The notes: generated by a model from the letters alone, not told the origin. Numbered from the stretch's first letter, positions 53,525 through 61,949 are shown. The stretch: 64,000 nt of DNA from Salinigranum halophilum (GCF_007004735.1 NZ_SSNL01000004.1:124001-188000), one strand, 5' to 3'. Program-made: numbers and translations.

Positions 53525-53652
53525 GACCGAGTACCGGGGTCACGCGAGAGCGGGTCCCGCGAAGTCGACCCTCACGGGTCGAGAAAGGTCGTGAGGCCCG
53601 GGGAAAACACACAACCGAACCGGGCCGAAGACGTTCGACAGGGCGGCGAGAA
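53525..53652 (+). repeat. Structured RNA unit 5
   Basis: 128 nt. P1 GACC 53525-53528 with GGTC 53587-53590. GNRA hairpin CGC-GAGA-GCG at 53543-53552. P3 CGACCC-TCAC-GGGTCG. P4 GGCCCGG 53595-53601 with CCGGGCC 53620-53626. Confidence 0.78.
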
Positions 53653-53765
53653 GGCCAAGTACCGGACGACGCGAAAGCGGGGTTCGGGAAGTCGACGTAC
53701 CCGGATATCCGGAATCTGGGGCAAGTCGAACGGGCCGAACGGGCTGTGGAAAACGTTTCCCGGCC
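53653..53765 (+). repeat. Structured RNA unit 6 (altered 3' half)
   Basis: P1 GGCC 53653-53656 with GGCC 53733-53736. GNRA hairpin CGC-GAAA-GCG at 53670-53679. P3 is enlarged: TCGAC and GTCGA enclose an extra CCGGATATCCGG palindrome. The P4 module is replaced by a GGAAA-ACG-TTTCC hairpin, as if this were a terminal cap. Confidence 0.65.
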
Positions 53766-53820
53766 GGGTCCAAATTGCGGTTTCTCGCTTCCGTACAACG
53801 ACCCGAGCGACGGCGTCTCC

Positions 53821-53833
53821 CGTACGATTTTTG
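53821..53833 (+). terminator. T-run at the end of the structured RNA
   Basis: CGTACGATTTTTG, five T residues at 53828-53832 directly after the last GC-rich stem, 33 bases before the convergent gene's stop. Confidence 0.5.
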
Positions 53834-53865
53834 TGACGACCGATGATTGACGACTGTCGGCGCGG

Positions 53866-54186
53866 TCAGCTCGTGTCGACGAGTCGTTCCATCGCTTCGA
53901 GGTACGCCGCCGCGACGAGCGGTTCGTCGCTCGCGAGTCGGTCGACGCGGCGACAGCCGTGGAGCAGTCGCTCGCGGACCCGTCCTGCGGGGACCTTGTT
54001 CCGGGTGACGGTCTCAACGGTGTCCACGATGGCGGTGACGTCGTCGACGTCGCGGCGGCGTGCCGCGACTGCGGCCTCCGAGAGCAGTTGCGTCAACGCG
54101 GCCTCGACGTCCGCCGGGAGGTCTCCGGCGACGCCGTCGCTACCGCTATCGCCGTCGTCGTCGTCACCGTCACCCGGACGTGGCAC
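53866..54186 (-). CDS. Small haloarchaeal protein, helical
   Basis: 106 residues. Acidic Asp/Gly-rich N-terminus of about 20 residues, then three or four predicted helices (VEAALTQLLSEAAVAARRRD, DVTAIVDTVETVTRNKVP, ERLLHGCRRVDRLASDEP, AAAYLEAMERLV). No family recognised. Composition and codon use match the region. It is convergent with the structured RNA and divergent from the suhB-like gene with a 69-base gap. Confidence 0.7.
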   Translation of the reverse strand: MPRPGDGDDDDGDSGSDGVAGDLPADVEAALTQLLSEAAVAARRRDVDDVTAIVDTVETVTRNKVPAGRVRERLLHGCRRVDRLASDEPLVAAAYLEAMERLVDTS

Positions 54187-54255
54187 GCCTTCGAACTCTC
54201 GTTCGCGTGCGCAAAAAGCCGACGACTATACCCCGGTGGGACGAGGCAAGCCCGT

Positions 54256-55077
54256 ATGGACACGGACTTCGACTCCGACGCGGCGGCGCGCGCCCACGTC
54301 GCGGAGCAGGCCGCTCGCGTCGGTGCGGCCGTCGCCGCGGGGCAGTTCAGGCGGGAAATCGCCGTCGAGACGAAAGGCGAGCAGACGGACGTGGTCACCC
54401 AGGCCGACCGCGACGCGCAGTCGCGGGTCATCGACTGCATCCACTCGGCGTACGAGGCGAACGCTATCGTCGGCGAGGAGGCGGACGAACTCAAGTCGGT
54501 GCCCGAGGAGGGTCCGACGTGGGTCATCGACCCAATCGACGGGACGAGCAACTTCGTCCGCGAGTTCCAGGTGTGGTGTACGGCCGTCGCGGCGGTCCGC
54601 GACGGTGACCCCGTCGCGTCAGCGATTGTCGCCCCCGAACTCGGCGACGTCTACGTCGCCGACGACGAGACGGCCACCAGGAACGGCGAACCGATCTCGG
54701 TCAGTGCGCGGACGGACCCCGAGGGGTGCTCGGTCGTCCCGACGATGTGGTGGGGGCGCGACCGACGAGACGAGTACGCCGCTGCCTGCCGTGAGGTCGT
54801 CGAACGCTTCGGCGACCTCCGCCGTGTGGGGAGCGCGCAGGTGACGCTGGCGATGCTCGCCGCCGGGACGATAGACGGCGTCGTCACCAACGTCTACGCG
54901 AACCCGTGGGACACCGTCGCGGGCGTCCACCTCATCCGCCTCGCCGGCGGCACCGTCACGGACGTCCACGGCGACCCCTGGCGACACGACTCGCACGGAC
55001 TGGTCGCGTCGAACGGCGAGATTCACGACGAACTGCTCGCCGCAGTCGGCGAGGTCGAGGCGGTGGCCCGTGACTGA
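54256..55077 (+). CDS. suhB: Inositol monophosphatase / fructose-1,6-bisphosphatase family enzyme
   Basis: 273 residues. The metal site motif VIDPIDGTSNFVREFQVW, the upstream GEEADE and the C-terminal NPWDTVAGVHLIRLAGG motif define the family. In archaea such enzymes act on inositol phosphates and often on fructose-1,6-bisphosphate. The start follows an acidic, conserved opening (MDTDFDSDAAARAHVAEQ). Its stop overlaps the Lrp gene by eight bases. Confidence 0.88.
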   Translation: MDTDFDSDAAARAHVAEQAARVGAAVAAGQFRREIAVETKGEQTDVVTQADRDAQSRVIDCIHSAYEANAIVGEEADELKSVPEEGPTWVIDPIDGTSNFVREFQVWCTAVAAVRDGDPVASAIVAPELGDVYVADDETATRNGEPISVSARTDPEGCSVVPTMWWGRDRRDEYAAACREVVERFGDLRRVGSAQVTLAMLAAGTIDGVVTNVYANPWDTVAGVHLIRLAGGTVTDVHGDPWRHDSHGLVASNGEIHDELLAAVGEVEAVARD

Positions 55078-55537
55078 CGTCGAACTCGACGACACCGACC
55101 GGGCCATCCTGCGCGCGCTGCAGGAGGACGCGCGGACACCCTTTAGCGAAATCGCCAGACGAATCGATATGTCGTCGGCGACGGTCCACGACCGGGTCAA
55201 TCGACTGAAAGAGGCCGGCGTCATCGAGGGGTACCACGCGAAGGTGAACCCGCAGGCGGTTGGATACAGCGCGTCGGCGTTCGTCGGTCTTCGCGTCGAA
55301 CAGGGTCGTGACGACGCCGTCGAGGGGTTCGTCGACCACCTCCGCGAGGTCGACGGCGTTCAGGAGGTCCACCTCACCACCGGGGACTGGGACGTGCTCA
55401 TCCGCGTCTACGCCGAGGACACCGAGAGCCTCCGGGAACTCCTGTTCGACAACGTCGCCAGCACCGAAGGGTTCGGGCGGTCGTACACGATGGTCGTCCT
55501 CGGCACCGAACACGACGACCCGGTGTTACCGGTCTGA
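55070..55537 (+). CDS. Lrp/AsnC-family transcriptional regulator
   Basis: 155 residues from a GTG. N-terminal HTH (LDDTDRAILRALQEDARTPF, SEIARRIDMSSATVHDRVNR) and C-terminal RAM effector domain (GYSASAFVGLRVEQGRDDAV onwards). Such regulators respond to amino acids and act as octamers. Overlap with suhB suggests co-expression. Confidence 0.9.
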   Translation: MTDVELDDTDRAILRALQEDARTPFSEIARRIDMSSATVHDRVNRLKEAGVIEGYHAKVNPQAVGYSASAFVGLRVEQGRDDAVEGFVDHLREVDGVQEVHLTTGDWDVLIRVYAEDTESLRELLFDNVASTEGFGRSYTMVVLGTEHDDPVLPV

Positions 55538-55588
55538 GGAGACGCCGCGACGACGTGCGGTGTCCGCACGGCGCACGAGACCAGAAGG

Positions 55589-55597
55589 GTATTAATC
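55589..55597 (+). promoter_or_regulatory. TATA box of the DUF63 gene
   Basis: GTATTAATC, centred about 27 bases before the ATG at 55620, the leaderless distance. Confidence 0.5.
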
Positions 55598-55619
55598 GGC
55601 GGGTGCCGGATTTCCCCAC

Positions 55620-56759
55620 ATGGCAACAGTCGCCGAGCGCGTCGGACTCGACCCGGAACGACTGTGGGGTGCGGTAGTCGCGACGCTCGCCCTCGTGCTC
55701 GTCGGCGGCTCGGTCGCGTTCCCCCGCGCCGTCTACGACGGATTCGTGTGGCAGTACTTCTGGGGGCCCGTCGAAGCGGACGCCCAGTCGGCCGTCTGTG
55801 CGGTTCGGGGCGGAGCGGGGACCGAGTATCTCGGGAGCGCGACGGCGTGCGAGGCCGCCACGGGCGTGGTCGCGTACCCCGGCTACACGCTCGTCTCCGA
55901 GGTCGGCTACATGGTCACACTGCTCATCGCACTCTCGGGCGTGGTGTTCCTCATGCGTCGGCTCGATATCGGGCGCGAGCGGCGGTTCTTCTACTCGCTC
56001 ATCCCGTTCGTCTTCTTCGGCGGTGCTCTCCGCGTCGTCGAGGACGCCAACGACACGCCCGGCGCCGCCGACGCCCTCATCACCTACCCGCTCAACACGC
56101 TCTTCATCAGCCCCGTCATCTACTTCACCGTCTTCTTCGTGACGCTCGGGGCCATCGTCGTCACCGTCCTCCTCGAACGGTCCGGCCGGGTCGACGACTA
56201 CCAGAACCCGCTCTTCGTCCTCGGGACCGCCGTCCTCGTTCTCACGCTCGGCTACCTCGCGGCCCTCGCTGTGGGTGGCGACAACAGTGTGACCTTCTAC
56301 CCACAGGTCATCCTCACGATGCTCGTCGGATCGACGGTCGCCGCCCTCGTCACCTGGGTACTCGTCGAGCGGTTCGCCCCGCAGGTCAACGCCGGGACCG
56401 GACGCATCGGCTTCGTCATCATCTGGGGCCACGCGGTCGACGGCGTCGCCAACGTCATCGGGCTCGACTGGATGACGGCGCTGGGAGCCGGTCCGAACCT
56501 CGTGCCCAAACACCCCGTGAACCAGTTCGTCGTCGACTTCACCGCCTCGACGCTGCCACCGTCGATGCTCGCCGTGACGGGCGACGCCTGGCCGTTCCTC
56601 CTCGTGAAACTCGTCGCCGCGACGTTCGTGGTCTGGGTGTTCGAAGACGGCGTCTTCGAGGACTCTCCCCGCTACACGATGCTACTGCTCGTCGCCGTGC
56701 TCGCGGTCGGTCTCGGCCCGGGCACACGCGACATGCTCCGGGCGACGCTCGGCGTCTAG
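55620..56759 (+). CDS. DUF63 family integral membrane protein
   Basis: 379 residues, about nine or ten membrane helices. I recognise the archaeal DUF63 family from segments such as [38 protein letters not shown], and [17 protein letters not shown]. Function unknown. Start follows the TATA box. Confidence 0.85.
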   Translation: MATVAERVGLDPERLWGAVVATLALVLVGGSVAFPRAVYDGFVWQYFWGPVEADAQSAVCAVRGGAGTEYLGSATACEAATGVVAYPGYTLVSEVGYMVTLLIALSGVVFLMRRLDIGRERRFFYSLIPFVFFGGALRVVEDANDTPGAADALITYPLNTLFISPVIYFTVFFVTLGAIVVTVLLERSGRVDDYQNPLFVLGTAVLVLTLGYLAALAVGGDNSVTFYPQVILTMLVGSTVAALVTWVLVERFAPQVNAGTGRIGFVIIWGHAVDGVANVIGLDWMTALGAGPNLVPKHPVNQFVVDFTASTLPPSMLAVTGDAWPFLLVKLVAATFVVWVFEDGVFEDSPRYTMLLLVAVLAVGLGPGTRDMLRATLGV

Positions 56760-56952
56760 CCCCCCCGCGACTCTCCGCGTCCGGACGCTCACGTGCGGTC
56801 GTTTTCGGCTCCGAGAGTTCAAACCGGAAGCCGACGCCACACGGGGCGTGCGCTGAAAACCACCGGAGGGCGTCACGCGGCCGTGCGACACACCGCCCTT
56901 CGTCACCGTCGGTGTCGCCTGTTCGCACTCCGGACAGAACGTGCGGGAACCG

Positions 56953-58656
56953 CTACGGATAGGGGTGGTACTCCCGGTCCAGTTCCGGCTCGAAGCCCAG
57001 GTCTCTCGGGACGCGTTCGGCCCGCCGAGTGAAGAACGGCTCGCCGGTGAAGAGCGGCTGTGCCTCGGGGACGAGGACGCGAACCGCCTCGAAGCCCAGT
57101 TCCGCGACGTCGCGCGTCGTCGTCCGTGCCGCGTACGCGTCCAGTCCCGCGTCCGTCACTCGCTCGACGGCCGCTTCGAGTTCTGCTTCGCCTTCGGGGA
57201 CCGGCTCGGGGCCGACCGACGACGCGGGAACGGTGGCGTCGACGTCGACGAATCGCCGTGCGTGTGAGGGGAACTCGGCGTAGTCGCCGATGGCCGCCTT
57301 CTCGTCGGCGGCCCGTTCGGGGCCCATACTCCGCAACTCCATCCAGTTCTGCAACGCCTCGGCGAGCGCGCTCCGTGCCGCGGTGACGGGGGCGAGGCTC
57401 GCTCCAGAGCCCATCGCGAACCGTGGCCACGCACCCGGCGACTCGTGGCCGGGGTCGCGGTGAACCGCGACGGCGACCACCGGGATGTCGACGTCCTGTG
57501 TCACGAGCAGCGGTGTCACGTCCAACGCTTCGGCTCGCGCGCGTCGTTCGAGCGTCGCGAACCGCTCGTCGTCGACGTCGAGACCGAGCGGCTCGAACGT
57601 CGAGTACCACGCGAGCATCGTCGCGTCGCGCTCGACCACCTCGTACAGTCCCGAGAGCAACGCCTCCACGCCGGAGTTCCCGAGCCCCAGACCCGTCGTG
57701 ATGGCGGGCCTGTGTCGTTCCTCGGGTGGGGGATAGTGGACGAACTCCGCCGGCAGGGAGACGTCCTCGCCCGTCGCGAGGTGTTCGCCCTTGACCCAGG
57801 GGATTCGCTCTTCGGGGTCGGCGTGCCGGTAGCCCGCGGGGCGGGCGAACCGTGCGGGCGAGACCGGTCGTGCCCGGTTCGTCTCCGGGGCGACGACGAA
57901 CTCCGACTGTCGGTAGACGCCGGCGCAGTAGCGCTCGAGCCCCTCACCGAGTGCCTTCATGAAGGCCCGGTCCCAGTCGGGGTCGGCACCGGCAGCGAAC
58001 GCCGCCGCGCGGGCGTCGCTGTACGTCGTCGTGTCCGCGGTGCCGGCCAGGTAGTACGGAATCGGAAACGACTCGCGCTCGCCGACCTGGGTGAGCAGTC
58101 CGACCCGCTCGTCCATCGCCCGCTCTGCGCGGTCGAGCGAGTCGTCGAGCGAGACCGACCGCCACGAGCGGTCGAGCGTCCGGTCGCGCGAGCCGTCGGG
58201 AACCGGGAGGAACCGTCGCTCCTCCCCCGGAACCTCGACGACGGTCCCGCCGAGTGGTTCGCCGGCGAGGAGCCGAACCGCACGCCGCCCCGCGACGGCC
58301 CCCGCGAACCGAACGGCGCTTCTATCGCCGGCCGGACGGGACGCCGTCTCGTCGACCGTCGAGGCGACGCGACGTGCGAGATCCGAGAAGCGGGCGGAGT
58401 CGGGCGTGAACACGGACACCGCCGCGTCGACGCCGTCCAGTGCGTGCCCACCGACGCCGCCGATTTCACAGGTCACCAGTCGGTGGCAGTCCTCGTCGGC
58501 CCGGGTGAACTGCTCGGCGCCGACGGGAGCGACGACGACGGCGAGGTCCGTCTCAGGCAGTGCGTCCCGGTCAGTCGTCACGGCCGCGTCGATGTCCTCG
58601 AATGCAGCCCGAGCCGCCGCGACAGCGGGGCCCGAACCGACGAGTCCGACGTTCAT
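56953..58656 (-). CDS. YcaO domain protein
   Basis: 567 residues. An N-terminal alpha/beta region of about 170 residues (MNVGLVGSGPAVAAARAAFE) precedes the YcaO domain, with KALGEGLERYCAGVYRQSEF, GLGLGNSGVEALLSGLYEVV and GSGASLAPVTAARSALAEAL as ATP-binding elements and a proline-rich C-terminus YHPYP that is important in the family. YcaO enzymes activate backbone amides with ATP (thioamides, azolines). No precursor peptide or TfuA gene lies adjacent in this window, so the substrate may be a protein encoded elsewhere. Confidence 0.87.
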   Translation of the reverse strand: MNVGLVGSGPAVAAARAAFEDIDAAVTTDRDALPETDLAVVVAPVGAEQFTRADEDCHRLVTCEIGGVGGHALDGVDAAVSVFTPDSARFSDLARRVASTVDETASRPAGDRSAVRFAGAVAGRRAVRLLAGEPLGGTVVEVPGEERRFLPVPDGSRDRTLDRSWRSVSLDDSLDRAERAMDERVGLLTQVGERESFPIPYYLAGTADTTTYSDARAAAFAAGADPDWDRAFMKALGEGLERYCAGVYRQSEFVVAPETNRARPVSPARFARPAGYRHADPEERIPWVKGEHLATGEDVSLPAEFVHYPPPEERHRPAITTGLGLGNSGVEALLSGLYEVVERDATMLAWYSTFEPLGLDVDDERFATLERRARAEALDVTPLLVTQDVDIPVVAVAVHRDPGHESPGAWPRFAMGSGASLAPVTAARSALAEALQNWMELRSMGPERAADEKAAIGDYAEFPSHARRFVDVDATVPASSVGPEPVPEGEAELEAAVERVTDAGLDAYAARTTTRDVAELGFEAVRVLVPEAQPLFTGEPFFTRRAERVPRDLGFEPELDREYHPYP

Positions 58657-58703
58657 ACGCGGACGTCGGGGGAGGGGGAGAAAAGAGCGAGGGTTCGACT
58701 CGT

Positions 58704-59528
58704 TCAGGTCAGGAGACTCTGGGCGACACCGGCGAGCTGGTCCGCATCGGCCTGCCGGAGCCGGTCGTCGCCGAGTTTCAGTCGGAGCCGCGGGCGGCCG
58801 ACGTCGATGGGTACTTTCTCCGTGTCGACGAGGCCGAGGTCTTCGAGCTTGGTCTTCGTCCGCGAGAACGTCGCCTTCGACGCGATGCCGATGTCCTCGC
58901 CCCACTTCGAGATGTCGTAGAGCAGGATGTCGTTCTTCGCGGCGACGAGGAGACTGATCGTCACCTCGTCGAGCCCCTGACCGTCGCCTCGTGCGGTCTG
59001 CAACGACGAGAGCACGGTGTCGAAGTCGGCCTGGACGTCCTCGGAGAGGTCCGTCGCGAGCGACTCCCGGACGACGGAAATCGATGGCGTCCGGAGCTTG
59101 AACTCCGGTGCCTCCTCCCACGCGGTGGTGTACGTCTCGTACGTCGACTCGACGAACTCGTCGTCGTCGGTCACCAGTGCGGCGACGCGCTCGCCGGTCG
59201 TCACGAGCGACAGGACGGCGTGTTCCGTGACGATGAGCGAGTTCTGGTCGCCGGCGTTCCCGGTCGTGAGCGAGAGCGTCCCGGCCTCGACGAGGTCGGC
59301 GGCGTTGCTCGCCACGATGAAGTCGTCGACGACGTCTTTCAGGAGCGATTCGTCGGCGATAACCCGAACCGTCGGGAGCGTCTCCTCGGACACCGTCGCG
59401 ACGGACACGAGCGACTCGAGTACGTCAGCCGTGGGGTTGACCACGAGCAGCTCGGACTCTCCCTCCGAGAGGACCTCGCGCAGGATATCCTCAATCCCCT
59501 CCGCTATTAAATTTGAGGCGATAACCAT
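58704..59528 (-). CDS. tbsP: TbsP-like transcriptional regulator (DUF5821)
   Basis: 274 residues. The C-terminal wHTH region (LDEVTISLLVAAKNDILLYD, ISKWGEDIGIASKATFSRTK, TKLEDLGLVDTEKVP) and the N-terminal sensor (GESELLVVNPTADVLESLVS, FIVASNAADLVEAGTLSL) match what I know of haloarchaeal TbsP, which acts with TrmB in sugar metabolism control. The match is from memory. Start coincides with a TATA box about 26 bases upstream. Confidence 0.85.
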   Translation of the reverse strand: MVIASNLIAEGIEDILREVLSEGESELLVVNPTADVLESLVSVATVSEETLPTVRVIADESLLKDVVDDFIVASNAADLVEAGTLSLTTGNAGDQNSLIVTEHAVLSLVTTGERVAALVTDDDEFVESTYETYTTAWEEAPEFKLRTPSISVVRESLATDLSEDVQADFDTVLSSLQTARGDGQGLDEVTISLLVAAKNDILLYDISKWGEDIGIASKATFSRTKTKLEDLGLVDTEKVPIDVGRPRLRLKLGDDRLRQADADQLAGVAQSLLT

Positions 59529-59550
59529 ACTAGAAATATTGGACTGTACC

Positions 59551-59557
59551 TATTTAA
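59551..59557 (-). promoter_or_regulatory. TATA box of tbsP
   Basis: The minus strand reads TTAAATA, centred 26 bases before the ATG at 59528. It lies in an AT-rich 144-base gap (59529-59672) before the CHAT gene. Confidence 0.55.
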
Positions 59558-59672
59558 TCTTACCGCATATCGACTATGACAGTACGGCCGCCTCAGGGTG
59601 TTTTAACGGCCTTGTAGGCTAAAAACAAGATTTCCATCTCAGAAACCATACCATTATAATTCAGGGTGGTTT

Positions 59673-61718
59673 TTAACGTGGTATCTGCCCGACGAGGTCT
59701 GTCGACCACTGAATGTCCCCGTCGAAGATGACCGGGATGTCGACGCTCCGGACGAACCGTTCGGTCTCCGTCGCCGAGAGCGTCATCTCCGACTCCGCGC
59801 CGAACAGCCGCGGCTGTCCGTCGAGCGGTTCCGGAAGCCGGAAGACGTCACCGGTGACCCGTGGCGAGGAGGCGTCGAACGTCACGCGGTACGTCTCGTC
59901 GTCTCGGGGCACGATCGTCGCCGCCAGTGGCACCGTCTCCGGCGCGCCGCTGAGCTTGTGTGTGCCGTCTCCGACGACAGTGTAATCGTTCCCCATGATG
60001 ATGCGGCGTCGGGCCAAGTCGAGCGCGCGCTCGATGCTGAAGCCGTTGACCAGCAGGCGAACGAACATCGTCCCGACGCGGGCGGCGTGGCCGTCGAGTA
60101 CCTTCTCGAAGGTGACTGCACCGGCGACGCTCCCCTTCCTGACGAGGTCGATACCCTCGTAGTACGAGCCACACGCGTTGAGGAAGAACGTCTCCGCGGC
60201 GGAGTGGTCGAGCGTCGACGTCGAGAGCGCGCCGTCACGACACTGGAGGCCGTCCTCCTCGCAGTGGCCGATGTAGTGGACGAAGTCGTGGTCGGCCTCG
60301 AACACTGCCGCCAGTTCGGCCCGACTGAGCTGTTCGCGGACCGAGACGTCGATGTCGAGGTCTGCCGTCCCGCGGCGGTAGATGTCGGCCGCGTCGTCGT
60401 GTTCAGACGACATCTCGGCGTCGTTGAGCACGGCGACGACGGAGGTCGACTGGGTGTCGTGGTCCCCACCGGAGCGGTGCTCGTACGCCTCCGAGAGCGT
60501 CTTGAACACGTCGATGGGGATGCCGTCGGCGAGCCACCCGTGCGCCCGTCCGGGTCCGAGGATTGGTTTGACCGGCTCGATTCTCGCCGAGTCGTCCGCC
60601 GGCGCCCGGTAGAAGTCGTCGAGCGAGCGCCGGAGCCGTTCGTTCCCCTCCAGCGGCTGGGACTTCGGCGCGAAGATGTTGGGGAGGTTCGAGATGACGT
60701 GCGGGAGCGTCCGGACGTGGTCGTACGTCGGCTCGACGTACATCGACAGGTGCCACTCGGGGAGGTCCGGCGAGATGAGGTCGAACGGCACGTCCAAGTA
60801 GGTCTCGACACGCTCACCGATGGACGCCGTCGCGACGGCGTCGGAGTCGAGCGGGAGCCTGTCGAGCAGGTGATGTTCGGCCAGCCGGTCGTTCCCCGGC
60901 ACCGCCTCGCGGACGAGACAGTCGAGGAGGAACACGCGCCGCAGGAGCTCTGCCGTCTCGTACTGGTACCCCGGCATCTCGTCCAGTCGGTGTTCGACGT
61001 CCGGCGTCCGCAGCGTCGGCGTCGCCCCCTCCGCGACTTCGAGGGTGGCGTCGAGGTAGTGAGCGAGCGACGACGTAGCGAAGACGTACTGCAACGTCGG
61101 GGGGACCGTGATGGTCACGTCGCTCTGTGCCCGCCGGTCGGCGAACGCCGGCGGAATCTCCGTCGCCTCCCCGAACTCGATGAGCGGCGGGTGCCGGCGC
61201 ATCCGCGAGTGTGAGCGGGCCGCCGTCGTCGTGAGCGTCGACGTCGAGAGCGTCGACACCACCGTCGCGACGCTCTTGGGGGTCCGCGCGGCGGTGAGCG
61301 TTCCCGGCGGGCGGTCGTCGCGTTCGGCGAAGCCGACTCGAACCGACGTCGGAGCCGAGAACGTGAGCGACGCCCGCTCTTGGGTCTTCGACACGCGGGC
61401 CGCCGCGGTGAAGGCGACCTGAGCCTCGACGACCGAGTCGACCTGGAGGGCGTACGTGCCAGCGGTGAGCGTCTCTTCGCCGGTGAGTTCCCACGTCCGG
61501 CCGGTGTCCTGGTGCGTGACGGTCACCCGCCCCAGCGGGAGTTCCAGGCCGGTCGCTCTCCCGACTGCACTGTCGGCGACTGATTCTCGAATCGGTGGGG
61601 GAGCATCCCCCGGGGTCGACCCCTCGCCTGCCCGCCAGTCCGTCGCGCGGACGGTGACGGACGGGCGCAACCGGCCGATGGCAGCGACTCCATCGGCCGT
61701 GGCCTCCGCACGGAGCAT
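59673..61718 (-). CDS. CHAT-domain (caspase-like) protease
   Basis: 681 residues. The C-terminal part carries the CHAT catalytic pair: His in DFVHYIGHCEEDGLQCRD (H481/H485, the latter the likely base) and Cys516 in FFLNACGSYYEGIDLVRKGS. Residues 1 to about 450 are a unique N-terminal region (beta-rich start with GRTWELTGEETLTAGTYALQ, then mixed). No TPR repeats and no gasdermin or Craspase partner gene is adjacent. CHAT proteases act in immunity and cell death in bacteria; stand-alone archaeal ones are little studied. A TATATA box lies about 29 bases upstream. Confidence 0.75.
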   Translation of the reverse strand: MLRAEATADGVAAIGRLRPSVTVRATDWRAGEGSTPGDAPPPIRESVADSAVGRATGLELPLGRVTVTHQDTGRTWELTGEETLTAGTYALQVDSVVEAQVAFTAAARVSKTQERASLTFSAPTSVRVGFAERDDRPPGTLTAARTPKSVATVVSTLSTSTLTTTAARSHSRMRRHPPLIEFGEATEIPPAFADRRAQSDVTITVPPTLQYVFATSSLAHYLDATLEVAEGATPTLRTPDVEHRLDEMPGYQYETAELLRRVFLLDCLVREAVPGNDRLAEHHLLDRLPLDSDAVATASIGERVETYLDVPFDLISPDLPEWHLSMYVEPTYDHVRTLPHVISNLPNIFAPKSQPLEGNERLRRSLDDFYRAPADDSARIEPVKPILGPGRAHGWLADGIPIDVFKTLSEAYEHRSGGDHDTQSTSVVAVLNDAEMSSEHDDAADIYRRGTADLDIDVSVREQLSRAELAAVFEADHDFVHYIGHCEEDGLQCRDGALSTSTLDHSAAETFFLNACGSYYEGIDLVRKGSVAGAVTFEKVLDGHAARVGTMFVRLLVNGFSIERALDLARRRIIMGNDYTVVGDGTHKLSGAPETVPLAATIVPRDDETYRVTFDASSPRVTGDVFRLPEPLDGQPRLFGAESEMTLSATETERFVRSVDIPVIFDGDIQWSTDLVGQIPR

Positions 61719-61743
61719 TCAAAACAGGGTAGATGTACTCACG

Positions 61744-61750
61744 TATATAT
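61744..61750 (-). promoter_or_regulatory. TATA box of the CHAT gene
   Basis: The minus strand reads ATATATA, centred 29 bases before the ATG at 61718; leaderless distance. Confidence 0.55.
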
Positions 61751-61918
61751 CTGTCGTGAATGTGAGTAATTACCTTTTGTTTACCGACCAGTCCGTCGTA
61801 AGTTGTGGAGACGACACTGTGATATCATCTAGCTGACGGACGGAGTCTGTCACGTTCGTCCCGCTGCAGCCCCGTGAACGTCCGCCACCGACGCGGGGGA
61901 CAACGACGGAGTGAACAG

Positions 61919-61926
61919 GCTTATGT
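61919..61926 (+). promoter_or_regulatory. TATA box of glyA
   Basis: GCTTATGT, centred about 27 bases before the ATG at 61950; it supports that start over the Met at 61923. Confidence 0.5.
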
Positions 61927-61949
61927 CCGACTCACCCGGCACCTCAAGT

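Larger units (their letters stand above)
52885..53832 (+). ncRNA. Large repetitive structured non-coding RNA (unrecognised class)
   Basis: About 950 bases with no convincing protein frame, made of tandem modules of about 113-128 nt (units listed separately). Each module has five elements. P1 pairs GRCC with GGYC 50-80 bases later. P2 is a stem ending CGC-GNRA-GCG. P3 is a variable hairpin. P4 is a 6-7 bp stem (type GGNCCGG/CCGGNCC) enclosing a conserved GGGAAnACACAACCGAA loop. P5 is a short CCG/CGG hairpin. Helices differ in sequence between copies but keep pairing, and the capping loops are GNRA only on the plus strand, so the RNA is read from left to right. A TATA-like box lies before it and a T-run ends it. 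I know of large ornate RNAs in bacteria and phages (OLE, GOLLD, ROOL) but this does not match any I can recall. Ends are approximate. Confidence 0.75.

Noticed and set aside
53047..53765. CRISPR array.
   Set aside because: Units are 113-128 nt with drifting helices instead of identical 25-37 nt repeats with unique spacers; no cas genes nearby.
52885..53832. RNase P RNA or 7S (SRP) RNA.
   Set aside because: No conserved P4/CR motifs of RNase P and no SRP helix 8 motif; neither is built from tandem modules.
52704..53860. Several open frames on both strands across the structured RNA (up to about 200 codons on the minus strand).
   Set aside because: They are Arg/Pro/Ser-rich, repeat with the RNA modules, lack known motifs and show none of the acidic bias of real proteins here.
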